64,000 bases of DNA from an uncultured Flavobacteriales bacterium (lineage in GTDB: Bacteria > Bacteroidota > Bacteroidia > Flavobacteriales > UBA1820): assembly GCA_902478645.1 (NCBI GenBank), contig CABSLV010000008.1, positions 1 through 64,000 of the forward strand. Reading direction: 5' to 3'. Position numbers and translations under genes: made by a program. Shown one piece after another: positions 15,868-24,841 of this stretch (position 1 is its first letter; each line of letters starts with the position of its first letter). The notes under the pieces were generated by a model that made no database searches, was not told the origin of the DNA, and saw only the letters and a list, made by a program, of their open reading frames with translations.

Positions 15868-16089
15868 GGGAAAAACGAAGTTTTTCCTCTCGACTTCGTG
15901 TATCTTTGGCTTCGCTCAAGACAGGATGCGACTCGGCACCGTTAAGATCGAAAACTTCGTTTTCATCTTTCCGCTGCGCTCGGCTTTGATTATCTTTGGC
16001 TTCGCCCAAGATAGGATGCGCCTCGGCAAAGCCAAGTCCGAAAACTTCGTTTTCTCCCTCGGCTTTGCGCTCGGCTTTCACTATCTTTG
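15868..16089 (+). repeat. Promoter-ended tandem repeat (about 90-bp units) upstream of der
   Basis: Two adjacent units (15901-15990 and 15991-16081) share most bases. Each begins TATCTTTGGCTTCGC, continues with AGGATGCG and CTCGGCA, has a palindrome GAAAACTTCGTTTTC, and ends GCGCTCGGCTTT plus a few bases. A truncated unit precedes them (15868-15900). The array ends at TATCTTTG (16082-16089), the presumed der promoter. Inverted, diverged copies lie at 29764-29940 and 62215-62298, again directly upstream of genes. Confidence 0.85.
16082..16089 (+). promoter_or_regulatory. -7 promoter box of der, at the end of the repeat
   Basis: TATCTTTG matches TAnnTTTG and begins immediately after the second full repeat unit. 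It lies about 110 bases before the der ATG, so the leader would be long. A palindrome GCTCTTGGACAAGAGC in that leader could fold. Confidence 0.55.
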
Positions 16090-16199
16090 CAAATAATAAA
16101 CCCTTGCGCTCTTGGACAAGAGCAAAGGAGAAAGAGGGAAAAAAACTTTTTCCTACTGCATGAGGTTTTTTCAAAACACGAAAAAAGAACAAAAAGAAT

Positions 16200-17528
16200 A
16201 TGGCAAATATCCTGGCTATCGTCGGAAGGCCGAATGTGGGCAAATCGACGCTTTTCAACCGCCTGACCCAGACGCGGCAGGCCATCGTGGACTCCGTTTC
16301 GGGTGTAACCCGCGACCGCCACTATGGGAAATGCGACTGGAACGGCTTGGAATTTTCGGTGATCGATACCGGCGGGTATGTCCGCGGGTCGGACGATATC
16401 TTCGAGGACGAGATCGCCAAACAAGTGCACCTGGCCATCGACGAAGCATCGGTAATCCTGCTGATGACCGATGCCCAGTCCGGGGTAACGGCCATGGACC
16501 AGGAAGTGGCACAGATCCTGCGCCGCAGCAAAAAGCACGTTCTGTTGGCTGTAAACAAGGTCGATAGTTCCATCCACGAACCTTTTACAGCCGATTTCTA
16601 TTCGCTCGGACTGGGCGCCCCCTACTCCGTTTCGGCCATCAACGGCAGCGGTACGGGCGAAATCCTCGATGCGGTGGTGGAATTCTTCCGCCGTGACGAG
16701 GCCGAACAGCCTTCCGAGCAGGCCGACCCTTCGGAAAAAGCCCTGCCTCGTTTTGCCATCGTCGGAAGACCGAACGTGGGCAAGTCCTCGCTCACCAACG
16801 CCCTGCTGGGGGAAGACCGCCACATCGTCACCAACATCGCCGGGACGACCCGCGACGCAGTCGATTCGCTCTACAACCGCTTCGGACACCGTTTTTACCT
16901 GGTGGATACGGCCGGTCTGCGCAAAAAGAGCAAGGTGGAGGAAGACCTGGAGTTCTACTCGGTGATGCGCTCGGTACGGGCCATCGAAAACGCCGACGTG
17001 TGCCTGCTGGTGATCGACGCTACGCAAGGCTTCGAAGCCCAGGACATGAACATCTTCCACTTGGCCGACTCCAACCGCAAGGGCATCGTCATCCTGGTAA
17101 ACAAATGGGATCTGGTGGACAAGAGCCACAATACGGCACGGGATTTCGAAAAGGCGATCCGCGAAAAGATAAGCCCCTTTACCGACGTGCCCATCCTGTT
17201 CATCTCCGCTTTGGAGAAACAGCGCATCTTCAAAGCGGTCGAAACAGCTGTCCGCGTGTATGAAAACCGCGCCCGGCGCATCAAGACCAGCGAGCTGAAC
17301 GAGGTGATGATCCCCATCGTGGAAACGACCCCTCCTCCGGCCACCAAAGGCAAGTACATCCGGATCAAGTTCTGCACCCAGCTGCCTACCGCTTCGCCCA
17401 AGTTCGCGTTCTTTGCCAACCTGCCGCAGTACATCAAAGAGCCGTACAAACGTTTTGTCGAAAACAAGCTGAGGGAAAATTTCGACTTTACCGGCGTGCC
17501 GCTGGACATCTATTTCCGCAAGAAATAA
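16200..17528 (+). CDS. der: Ribosome-assembly GTPase Der (EngA)
   Basis: 442 residues with the two tandem GTPase domains that define Der, plus a C-terminal KH-like domain. The first P-loop (GRPNVGKST) is at about residues 8-16 with switch and DTGG motifs following. NKVD is the first G4 motif. The second P-loop (GRPNVGKSS) is near residue 190, with DTAGLRKKS and NKWDL. Der acts in maturation of the 50S ribosomal subunit. The start ATG immediately precedes the first beta strand, leaving no room for an alternative. Era, another ribosome-assembly GTPase, is in the window at 61319; both lie directly downstream of the same repeat family. Confidence 0.98.
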   Translation: MANILAIVGRPNVGKSTLFNRLTQTRQAIVDSVSGVTRDRHYGKCDWNGLEFSVIDTGGYVRGSDDIFEDEIAKQVHLAIDEASVILLMTDAQSGVTAMDQEVAQILRRSKKHVLLAVNKVDSSIHEPFTADFYSLGLGAPYSVSAINGSGTGEILDAVVEFFRRDEAEQPSEQADPSEKALPRFAIVGRPNVGKSSLTNALLGEDRHIVTNIAGTTRDAVDSLYNRFGHRFYLVDTAGLRKKSKVEEDLEFYSVMRSVRAIENADVCLLVIDATQGFEAQDMNIFHLADSNRKGIVILVNKWDLVDKSHNTARDFEKAIREKISPFTDVPILFISALEKQRIFKAVETAVRVYENRARRIKTSELNEVMIPIVETTPPPATKGKYIRIKFCTQLPTASPKFAFFANLPQYIKEPYKRFVENKLRENFDFTGVPLDIYFRKK

Positions 17529-17604
17529 CCCGTCCCATTCGGAGGCCGCCTGCGCTGGCGCAAACGAGTACTTTTTCAAACAAAAAACGGATCGAACCTT
17601 TCCC

Positions 17605-20142
17605 GTGAAAGACTTCAGAAAATACGGATTCCTCGCCCTGCTCGCCTTTACGGTGGCGACCTTTTCGCTCCTGGGGGCTGGCCCGGCGCGGCAATCTCCT
17701 CCACCGGAACAAAACAACGTTCCCTCTTCGGAGGGATATACGGACGGTGTGCCGGTGGACGACGGTTCGTGGGGGGCTCCGGCACGTTCGCTGTCGGCTC
17801 CGAAACAAATGCCCGAACGCACGCCTTCGAAGGATCTTCCCCAGCCCGTCCGCGCGGTAAAAAAGGCTGCTCCGGCGCCTTCCGACCGGGATACCTCGGA
17901 CAACGCTGCGGTTTCTCCGCAAGCGCCTGCATCCTCATCCCCGGGGAACACCCGCACGACCCGCATCCGTATCGACAATGCCGATCTGATCAGCAACAAC
18001 GAGGACCTCGCTCCGGGCGTGCAGAAACTCATCGGCAATGTGCGTTTTCTCCACGGGAATACCCTGATGACCTGCGACAAGGCCGAATACAACCGCTCGC
18101 AGAACACGTTCTTTGCCACCGGGAATGTATTTGTCAACGAAGGCGATACCCTGACCCTTCGCAGCGACCAGATGCTCTACACGGGCGACGACCAGCTCAT
18201 CAAGGCTTTCGGGCATGTCGTACTCACCCACAAGACCACTACCCTGCGCACCGACACGCTGGACTACGACCGGATGCGCGAACAAGCCTACTACTTCTGC
18301 TCGGGAACCATCACCGACGACAAAAACACGCTGGAGAGTCAGATCGGTGTTTACCGGGTACCGGACGACATGGTCGATTTTTACCTCGACGTACACGCCT
18401 GGGATCCGGAGTACAACATGTATTCCGACACCCTGCACTACCACACCGAGACCAAAATCATCACCGTCGAAGGGCCGACCAATATTTACAGCGACAAAAA
18501 CCGCATCTATACCGAACAAGGCTCCTACGACACCCAAAGCGGTGTAACGGACGGCTACCGCAACAACCGTGTCTCGTACGGGCGTCGGATGCTCCGCTCG
18601 GACACCCTGCACTATGACCGTCAGGGAGGATATGCCCGGGCCGTATCCCGGGTAGAAATCCAGGACACCGCCCAGCGTGCAGCCGTATACGGGGATTTTG
18701 CCGAGTATTTCGAGGCGCAGGATTCGATCATCTTCCCCCGCCGTCCCAAAGCGGTCCAGGTGTTGGATCGCGACACTCTGTACTCGCGGGCCGATACGAT
18801 GATGGTAACCCGTCGCAGTTCGCTGATGGCTTACCTGGCAGCACGTAATGCAACCGCCGACTCCTCCGCCACCGAAGACAAATCCACCACCGGAGAGCAT
18901 GGAGTAAATGCGGAAAAAATCTCGGAGATCTTTGGCAATTTTTCCGGGGTAAAACTCCCGGATCGCCCTATCGAAGCACCGGACAGTACGGAAGTGCCCT
19001 CTTCTCCGGGCAGTCTTTCGGCGGAAGAGGCGCCCGATGCCCCGGCAGTCGACTCCCTGGCCGGGATGAGTGAAAAACAACGCCGCAGGGCGGAAAAGAA
19101 ACGCCTTCGCGAAGAAAAACGCGCCGCCAAGGCTTCTGCCTGGGAGCAAAAACGTAAGGAGAAAGAAAACGAAAACGGTTCTCCTGCCCCTGTCTCTGAC
19201 ACGCTCGCCGTAGAAGTCCTTTCTCCGAAAGAGGTAGTCCCCGAGGCAGACAGCGTGGCTTCCGCTCCAGCGATCGACACACTCGGGATCGTCGCTTCCC
19301 CCTCGGATTGGGGGACGCTTCCACCCTCCGCAGGGGATTCGCTCTTGCCCCCGCCGCCCGATACCCTCGCTTGGAACCGGGAATCGGACGACAGCCTGCG
19401 GGTGATGCGTTCGTTCCACCATGTGCGCTTTTACAAGAAAGACCTTTCGGGAGTGGCCGATTCGGTGTTCTACGACCAGAAAACAGGCGTGATGAGCCTG
19501 TACGGTTCGCCGGCCATCTTTGCGCAGGAAAGTCAGATCACGGCCGATTCCATTTACGTCACGCGCGATCTGGAGAAAAATGTCCTCGATTCGATCATCC
19601 TGGTTACCGAAGCCTTCATCCTCTCGCAGGATAGCCGGGATCCTGGGCTCTACAACCAGATCCGGGGCAAGACAATGCGGGGAAAGCTCATCGACAACGA
19701 TTTGCGCATCGTCCATATCACAGGCAATGCTCAAACACTGTATTACTCCTACGACAACAGCGGGAAGAGCATCGGCCTGAACAGCAGTACCGCCTCGACG
19801 ATGCAGGTGATCCTGAAAGACTCCCAGGTGCAGAAAGTACGCTTTAACAAGCAACCCAAAGGGGTGATGATGGCAGCCGGAAAGGATTCCCCGGAGGAGT
19901 CCCAACGACTTCCCGGTTTTGTCATCCGCAGCGACGAACGGCCCTTGGGACCTGAAGACATTTGGGAAGGACCGGTAGAGATCGACTTGGGATTTGCAGC
20001 CCCCCCTGTTACCGCTGCTACGGCGGGTGTCGCCACGGGCGACGAGGAAGACAACGGCACTTGGGGACCCGAAGCATCGTCCCCGCAAGATGCACCGCCT
20101 TCTCCCGCGACGTCCGATGCGGATTCCGGAAAAAATCCCTAA
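17605..20142 (+). CDS. Large OstA-like (LptA-fold) periplasmic protein
   Basis: 845 residues from a GTG start at 17605. No ATG lies in the signal-peptide region, and the GTG gives a good one (FLALLAFTVATFSLLGAG). Residues about 125-400 are repeated beta-jellyroll OstA/LptA units ('IGNVRFLHGNTLMTCDKAEYN', 'ATGNVFVNEGDTLTLRSD', 'AFGHVVLTHKTTTLRTDTLDYD'), which carry LPS across the periplasm. A low-complexity, Lys/Glu- and Pro-rich linker at about 440-590 interrupts the protein. More OstA-like strands follow (about 600-750), with a Pro/Ala-rich tail. Bacteroidota use such long OstA-like proteins where proteobacteria have short LptA. It lies 76 bases after der. Confidence 0.88.
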   Translation: MKDFRKYGFLALLAFTVATFSLLGAGPARQSPPPEQNNVPSSEGYTDGVPVDDGSWGAPARSLSAPKQMPERTPSKDLPQPVRAVKKAAPAPSDRDTSDNAAVSPQAPASSSPGNTRTTRIRIDNADLISNNEDLAPGVQKLIGNVRFLHGNTLMTCDKAEYNRSQNTFFATGNVFVNEGDTLTLRSDQMLYTGDDQLIKAFGHVVLTHKTTTLRTDTLDYDRMREQAYYFCSGTITDDKNTLESQIGVYRVPDDMVDFYLDVHAWDPEYNMYSDTLHYHTETKIITVEGPTNIYSDKNRIYTEQGSYDTQSGVTDGYRNNRVSYGRRMLRSDTLHYDRQGGYARAVSRVEIQDTAQRAAVYGDFAEYFEAQDSIIFPRRPKAVQVLDRDTLYSRADTMMVTRRSSLMAYLAARNATADSSATEDKSTTGEHGVNAEKISEIFGNFSGVKLPDRPIEAPDSTEVPSSPGSLSAEEAPDAPAVDSLAGMSEKQRRRAEKKRLREEKRAAKASAWEQKRKEKENENGSPAPVSDTLAVEVLSPKEVVPEADSVASAPAIDTLGIVASPSDWGTLPPSAGDSLLPPPPDTLAWNRESDDSLRVMRSFHHVRFYKKDLSGVADSVFYDQKTGVMSLYGSPAIFAQESQITADSIYVTRDLEKNVLDSIILVTEAFILSQDSRDPGLYNQIRGKTMRGKLIDNDLRIVHITGNAQTLYYSYDNSGKSIGLNSSTASTMQVILKDSQVQKVRFNKQPKGVMMAAGKDSPEESQRLPGFVIRSDERPLGPEDIWEGPVEIDLGFAAPPVTAATAGVATGDEEDNGTWGPEASSPQDAPPSPATSDADSGKNP

Positions 20143-20219
20143 GCGGAGAGTTTCTCCCGAAATTGTTTTTTCTCACAAAACTCCCTGCCCGAGGTAAAAA
20201 AACACCGGGGTTCTCCTCG

Positions 20220-20227
20220 TATCTTTG
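20220..20227 (+). promoter_or_regulatory. -7 promoter box of dapD
   Basis: TATCTTTG ends 33 bases before the ATG at 20261. It rules out the in-frame TTG at 20225 as a start because that codon lies inside the box. Confidence 0.7.
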
Positions 20228-20260
20228 CTCCGAACCAACCAAGAGACATATTTGCATGCC

Positions 20261-21085
20261 ATGGAGTACGATGAAATCCGACAATTGATAGAACGAGCCT
20301 GGGACGACCGCTCTCTGCTGGAAAACCCGGAAGTACAACAAGCGATCCTCCAAACGGTCGATCTGTTGGACCAGGGTCGTTTGCGCGTAGCCTCCCCCAA
20401 CCCCGAAGGCGACTGGGAAATCCACACTTGGGTAAAAAAAGCCGTAGTGCTGTATTTTCCCCTTCGTCCGATGGAAACCCTCGCGGCCGGGCCGTTGGAA
20501 TGGCGGGACAAGATACCCTTGAAAACGGACTACGCCTCCCGGGGAGTACGTGCCGTGCCACCCGCAGCCTCCCGCTACGGGGCTTACATTGCCCCCGATG
20601 TGATCCTGATGCCTTCGTACGTCAACATCGGCGCTTATGTCGATAGCGGGACGATGGTCGATACGTGGGCTACGGTGGGCTCCTGCGCCCAAATCGGACG
20701 CCATGTGCACCTCTCGGGCGGAGTGGGCATCGGAGGGGTGCTGGAACCTCTGCAAGCCTCGCCGGTAATCGTGGAGGACCATGCGTTCATCGGGTCGCGT
20801 TGTATCGTGGTAGAGGGTTGCCACATCGGCCGGGAAGCAGTCCTGGGCGCGGGTGTAGTGCTGACCGGTTCGACCCGGATCATCGACGTAACCACCCCAG
20901 AGGGACGGCAGTACATCGGATATGTGCCGCCCCGCAGCGTGGTAATCCCGGGATCATTCGAAAAACAATACCCGGCCGGTCGGTTCAGTGTGCCGTGCGC
21001 CTTGATCATCGGGCAGCGGAAAGAAAGTACCGACAAGAAGACTTCGCTCAACGATGCCTTGCGGCAATACGACATAGCCGGATAA
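20261..21085 (+). CDS. dapD: Tetrahydrodipicolinate N-succinyltransferase
   Basis: 274 residues. DapD makes N-succinyl-2-amino-6-ketopimelate in the succinylase branch of lysine and diaminopimelate synthesis. The sequence has the left-handed beta-helix hexapeptide character (residues about 110-210: VNIGAYVDSGTMVDTWATVGS, IGRHVHLSGGVGIGGVLEPL). The family N-terminal helical domain (MEYDEIRQLIERAW) and conserved 'PPRSVVIPGS' near the C-terminus are present. Start chosen at ATG 20261 for fit to family length and promoter. It is followed by a perfect bidirectional terminator. Confidence 0.97.
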   Translation: MEYDEIRQLIERAWDDRSLLENPEVQQAILQTVDLLDQGRLRVASPNPEGDWEIHTWVKKAVVLYFPLRPMETLAAGPLEWRDKIPLKTDYASRGVRAVPPAASRYGAYIAPDVILMPSYVNIGAYVDSGTMVDTWATVGSCAQIGRHVHLSGGVGIGGVLEPLQASPVIVEDHAFIGSRCIVVEGCHIGREAVLGAGVVLTGSTRIIDVTTPEGRQYIGYVPPRSVVIPGSFEKQYPAGRFSVPCALIIGQRKESTDKKTSLNDALRQYDIAG

Positions 21086-21100
21086 AAAATGCGGCCAATA

Positions 21101-21145
21101 AAAAAGTTCGGAGGTGCTGCCTGTGGCAGCACCTCCGAACTTTTT
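21101..21145. terminator. Perfect bidirectional terminator between dapD and the LolA-like gene
   Basis: A 21-bp perfect stem (21101-21121 with 21125-21145) and 3-base loop. The outer arms are A5 and T5, so it provides a T tract in both directions for the convergent genes. Confidence 0.93.
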
Positions 21146-21164
21146 ATGATACAAAGAATCCCTT

Positions 21165-21881
21165 TTACTGCGGGCGGGCGAACATCGCGTCGTTTACCGG
21201 ATAATCCACTCCTATGGTATCGATCGACACGGAAGAAGCCATATTTCCCCCTACCAGGGTTTTTATCATCGAAGGATATTTCATCCCACCGGAGGTTTTA
21301 TAGCCCTCGAAGGTCATTTTCACCGGCGTTTTCTGGCCATTCACATCGGCTTGCGCTTCTACGAAAGCCGGCATTCCGGTCAGTGCGTCGAAATAAACGG
21401 TCATCTCTCCCGTCGGATCGCCTTCGATCTTGGACACCGCCCGTACCACCTGATACTCGATGCCCCCTTGCTGAACAGGGTCGAGAAGTTCGAGGTCGTA
21501 ATTCTCGCTATCCCATCTCAATCCGGATATCACGTCGTATTGATCGACCATCTGGGACAACTGCTCCTGGGGAATCGTCTGAACTCCCATTCCGGGAACG
21601 GACATCCAGCCTTGCTGCCCATTGACGATCATCAGGATCGTTTGTCCATTGGCCGTCATTTCTATCCGTACGCGCCCCTGGGGAGCCTTTATGATCGTGC
21701 AAGGGATCTGCATTCCCATCGCTTCGACGTTTATGCGGCTCATCACCACCGTCTTTTCCGGATCTACCTGATTGAAGCCCGAACGCTCCTCGTAACGGTT
21801 CATCACCGACTGGGCATCCTGGGCCTGGACTGTTGCCCCGCAAAACCAGAGGGCAGCTGCCAGACAAAGTATTTTTTTCAT
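21165..21881 (-). CDS. Secreted LolA-like / outer-membrane lipoprotein-sorting-like protein
   Basis: 238 residues with a signal peptide (about 1-20, ending VQAQ). The mature part has the repeated beta-strand pattern of LolA/LppX-fold proteins ('VRIEMTANGQTILMIVNGQQGWM', 'GEMTVYFDALTGMPAFVEA', 'VKMTFEGYKTSGGMKYPSMI'), a half-barrel that binds lipid. It is a paralogue of the upstream lipoprotein (21906-22655): both carry the NGQQGWM or DGQQGWM loop, Q(T)xPxEQ, and 'MKYPS/VKYPS'. The 24-base gap and shared direction point to an operon with the OPT transporter. Function is inferred only at fold level. Confidence 0.78.
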   Translation of the reverse strand: MKKILCLAAALWFCGATVQAQDAQSVMNRYEERSGFNQVDPEKTVVMSRINVEAMGMQIPCTIIKAPQGRVRIEMTANGQTILMIVNGQQGWMSVPGMGVQTIPQEQLSQMVDQYDVISGLRWDSENYDLELLDPVQQGGIEYQVVRAVSKIEGDPTGEMTVYFDALTGMPAFVEAQADVNGQKTPVKMTFEGYKTSGGMKYPSMIKTLVGGNMASSVSIDTIGVDYPVNDAMFARPQ

Positions 21882-21905
21882 CGTATCTATTGGTCTTTCA
21901 AATGA

Positions 21906-22655
21906 TTATTTTTCCTCCGAGGGCTGAACGAACAGCGAATCGGGTGCTGCGTAATTGACGATCAGGGTATCGATGAGCGCCGAATAAACCTCCTTGCCAT
22001 CGGTCGAGGAAGTAAGGCTCGAAGGATACTTCACGCCCTGAGCTTCTTCATATGCCCCGAAGACCACTTCTCCGGAGGTTTCCTGTCCGAGCATATTCAG
22101 TTTGTATTCCGTAAAGTCCGCCAAACCCGTTTCCCGGTTGAAGAAGACCTTTTGGTGTACCTGTCCGAGCGAGTCTTGCTTGGGAGCGGCTTCCACTACG
22201 TTGTACTTCTTTCCGTTTTTCTTTTCCGAAGGAAGCAACGTCAAACGATAGTCGGCCGTATCCCATTTGATACCCGAAAGAGCGTTGAACTGCTGGGAGA
22301 AAGCCTCGATCTGTTCCTTCGGCAGGGTTTGCACGCCCGATCCATCCGGCGGCAGCATCCAGCCCTGCTGACCATCGACAGCAAAGATGGCTGTCTGCCC
22401 ATTTACCGACATTTCGAGCCGCAGACGTTCCTGAGGAGGATTGACGATAAACGTGCAATACATCTTGGTGCTGTCCGACATGTTCATCCGCAGTTTCAGC
22501 ATCAAGGGGGTATCTTTCGTCACCCCACCCAAGCCGGTAGCCGCTTCGTACTGCCCGAGTACCTCTATGGCATCCTTCGGTTCATTTTGCGCACATCCCA
22601 CCAGCAACAGAGCTGCCGCCGCTGGGAGAAACCATGTTTTTTTCATTTTATTCAA
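21906..22655 (-). CDS. LolA-like lipoprotein, paralogue of the downstream gene
   Basis: 249 residues. The N-terminus (KKTWFLPAAAALLLVGCAQ) is a lipoprotein signal with lipobox LVGC, so it should be acylated and membrane-anchored. The rest aligns with its neighbour through strands such as 'LRLEMSVNGQTAIFAVDGQQGWM', 'VQTLPKEQIEAFSQQ' and 'VKYPSSLTSS'. Either Met1 or Met4 may be the start; Met4 gives the more typical KK-start. It sits 24 bases after the OPT transporter start-to-end gap in a three-gene minus-strand cluster. A role in lipid or lipoprotein handling is suggested by fold only. Confidence 0.76.
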   Translation of the reverse strand: MNKMKKTWFLPAAAALLLVGCAQNEPKDAIEVLGQYEAATGLGGVTKDTPLMLKLRMNMSDSTKMYCTFIVNPPQERLRLEMSVNGQTAIFAVDGQQGWMLPPDGSGVQTLPKEQIEAFSQQFNALSGIKWDTADYRLTLLPSEKKNGKKYNVVEAAPKQDSLGQVHQKVFFNRETGLADFTEYKLNMLGQETSGEVVFGAYEEAQGVKYPSSLTSSTDGKEVYSALIDTLIVNYAAPDSLFVQPSEEK

Positions 22656-22679
22656 ATTTCTAAATTATTGTTTTTCAAA

Positions 22680-24695
22680 TTAATGAAGCGTCTTATTCCC
22701 TCTCATGCTGTAACGAATCAGGAAGACGATCAGCAGCGCATACAGCACCAGCCCCAACCCTTGGGACCAACCCGCTCCCATCGTACAGGCATATTCGAAG
22801 CCACCGAAACGCATCGCTGCACTCACCACGCCCATCAGCGCACCTCCGGCGATAAAGCCCGAAGCCAGCAGCGTACCCATGTCCTGACGCGCTTTGTTGA
22901 CCTGCGCATCTTTGCTGCGCGAGCTGACATACCAACTGATCAGCCCACCGATCACCAACGGCGTATTGAGTTCGAGCGGGATGAACATTCCCAGCGCAAA
23001 AGCCAGAGCCGGAACCCCCAACCAGGTGAGAACCAGCGCCAGCACCGCCCCGATGCCGTACAGCAGCCAGGGCGCGCCTCCGCCCAACATCAAGGGTTCG
23101 ATCACCGCCGCCATGGCATGGGCCTGAGGTGCAGCCAAGCCTCCCTCGGCCGAAAATCCGTACGTCTTGTTCAGCACCAGGATCACCCCGCCTACCGTAG
23201 CGGCCGAAACGAGCGTGCCGAGAAACTTCCACGTCTGCTGTTTGGCCGGGGTGGAGCCCAACCAATAACCGATCTTCAGGTCCGTAATGAATCCGCCGGC
23301 CATCGAAAGTGCCGTGCACACCACTCCGCCGATCACCAGCGCAGCGACGATACCCGCCGTGCCTTTCAGTCCGACGGCCACCAGGATGACCGATGCCAGG
23401 ATGAGGGTCATCAGCGTCATGCCCGATACCGGGTTCGTGCCCACGATGGCTATGGCGTTGGCCGCTACGGTGGTAAACAGGAAAGCGATCACCGCCACCA
23501 CCACAAAGGCCACCACTGCCTGAAGCAGGTCGTGGATCACGCCCAAGTAAAAGAACAGGAACGTCGCTGCCAGAGCGATTACGGAAGCGATCAGGATGAA
23601 TTTCATCGAGAGGTCGCGGTCGGTCCGAGCTACGGCCTGCTCTTGTCCCTGTACAGCGGAACGCTTCCCGCCCAGTTCACGCGAGGCCAGCCCGACAGCG
23701 CCCTTGATCACGCCCCACGAGCGGACGATCCCGATCACACCGGCCATCGCGATGCCTCCGATGCCGATGTGGCGCGCATAAGTGGTAAAGATCGTATCGG
23801 CCGACATCGCACCTACGGGCGTGGTAATGTTCGGATCGCCCAATGCCAGCACCGTATCCGGGAACAACGCCCCCATCAGCGGGATGATCACCCACCACAC
23901 CAGCAGCGAGCCGGCGCAGATGATGGTGCTGTACTTCAGTCCCACGATATAGCCCAATCCCAGTACGGCTGCTCCGGTATTGACCCGGAAGACGAGTTTG
24001 GCTTTCTCGGCCAGGGCTGCGCCCCAGGGAAGGATGTCCGTTTTGAGCACCTCCGCCCACCAGCCGAAGGTGGACAGCAGGAAGTCGTACAATCCGCCCA
24101 CCAGTCCGGCGATCACCAGCGGACGGGCCTGTGCACCGCCCTTCTGTCCCGAAACGAGCACCTGCGTGGTGGCCGTAGCCTCGGGGAAGGGGTATTTGCC
24201 GTGCATCTGTTTGACGAAATACTTGCGGAAAGGGATCAGGAACAGAATGCCGAGGATACCTCCCATCAACGAACTGAGGAAGACCTCCAGGAAATTGACC
24301 GCCAACTCCGGATGCGTCTCCTGCAGGATGTACAAAGCCGGCAGGGTAAAGATGGCTCCGGCTACGATCACGCCCGAACAGGCTCCGATCGACTGGATGA
24401 TGACGTTCTCTCCCAAGGCTTTTTTCCTCCCGGCGGCCGAGGACAGTCCGACGGCAATGATCGAGATCGGGATCGCTGCTTCGAACACCTGTCCTATCTT
24501 CAGCCCCAGAAAGGCAGCGGCAGCCGAAAAAATAACGGCCATCAGGATACCCCAACCCACCGACCAGAAGGTTACTTCCGGATAGTCCTTTTGCGGAGAC
24601 ATCAGCGGGCGGTATTCCTCACCCGGGGCAAGCGGCCGAAAGGCGTTTTCGGGCAACTCATCCCCACTATGTTTTTGTTCTTGTTCTTGTGCCAT
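22680..24695 (-). CDS. OPT family oligopeptide transporter
   Basis: 671 residues with about 14-16 hydrophobic spans. It is the bacterial branch of the oligopeptide transporter family (proton-coupled uptake of small peptides or metal-peptide complexes). The soluble N-terminal 45 residues end with 'PEVTFWSVGWGILMAVIFSAAAAFLGLKIGQVFEAAIPISI', the usual first two spans. A conserved 'GPxPFPEATA'-like segment appears as GKYPFPEATATTQVL. It heads a cluster with two LolA-like proteins, an association I do not recognise as canonical. Substrate is unknown. Confidence 0.92.
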   Translation of the reverse strand: MAQEQEQKHSGDELPENAFRPLAPGEEYRPLMSPQKDYPEVTFWSVGWGILMAVIFSAAAAFLGLKIGQVFEAAIPISIIAVGLSSAAGRKKALGENVIIQSIGACSGVIVAGAIFTLPALYILQETHPELAVNFLEVFLSSLMGGILGILFLIPFRKYFVKQMHGKYPFPEATATTQVLVSGQKGGAQARPLVIAGLVGGLYDFLLSTFGWWAEVLKTDILPWGAALAEKAKLVFRVNTGAAVLGLGYIVGLKYSTIICAGSLLVWWVIIPLMGALFPDTVLALGDPNITTPVGAMSADTIFTTYARHIGIGGIAMAGVIGIVRSWGVIKGAVGLASRELGGKRSAVQGQEQAVARTDRDLSMKFILIASVIALAATFLFFYLGVIHDLLQAVVAFVVVAVIAFLFTTVAANAIAIVGTNPVSGMTLMTLILASVILVAVGLKGTAGIVAALVIGGVVCTALSMAGGFITDLKIGYWLGSTPAKQQTWKFLGTLVSAATVGGVILVLNKTYGFSAEGGLAAPQAHAMAAVIEPLMLGGGAPWLLYGIGAVLALVLTWLGVPALAFALGMFIPLELNTPLVIGGLISWYVSSRSKDAQVNKARQDMGTLLASGFIAGGALMGVVSAAMRFGGFEYACTMGAGWSQGLGLVLYALLIVFLIRYSMRGNKTLH

Positions 24696-24841
24696 GTTTA
24701 TTTGTCAGGTTGTTGTGTTTCGTTGATTTTCGCGGCGCACTATCTTGCCTTGGCTTGCGCCCTGCTCTCTTTGCGTATTTTACATCGGATCCATGCGGTG
24801 CGCGCATTTGGCTTCATAAAGCCTTGCTCCGCAGGAAAAAA
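24696..24841. other. Short intergenic region between OPT and serB
   Basis: 146 bases between two minus-strand genes. No clear promoter box or terminator is seen. A weak resemblance to the dispersed repeat (CATTTGGCTTCAT) was noted but is not convincing. Confidence 0.4.

Noticed and set aside
15842..16096. An 84-residue plus-strand frame with a repeated peptide (IFGFAQDRMRLG)
   Set aside because: It is a by-product of the 90-bp DNA repeat in one frame. Most conserved features are at DNA level (palindrome, promoter box), and the other repeat loci do not keep the frame, so I treat it as non-coding repeat.
15990..18137. A 715-residue minus-strand frame opposite der and the OstA-like gene
   Set aside because: Same artefact; it overlaps two well-supported genes and shows no domain.
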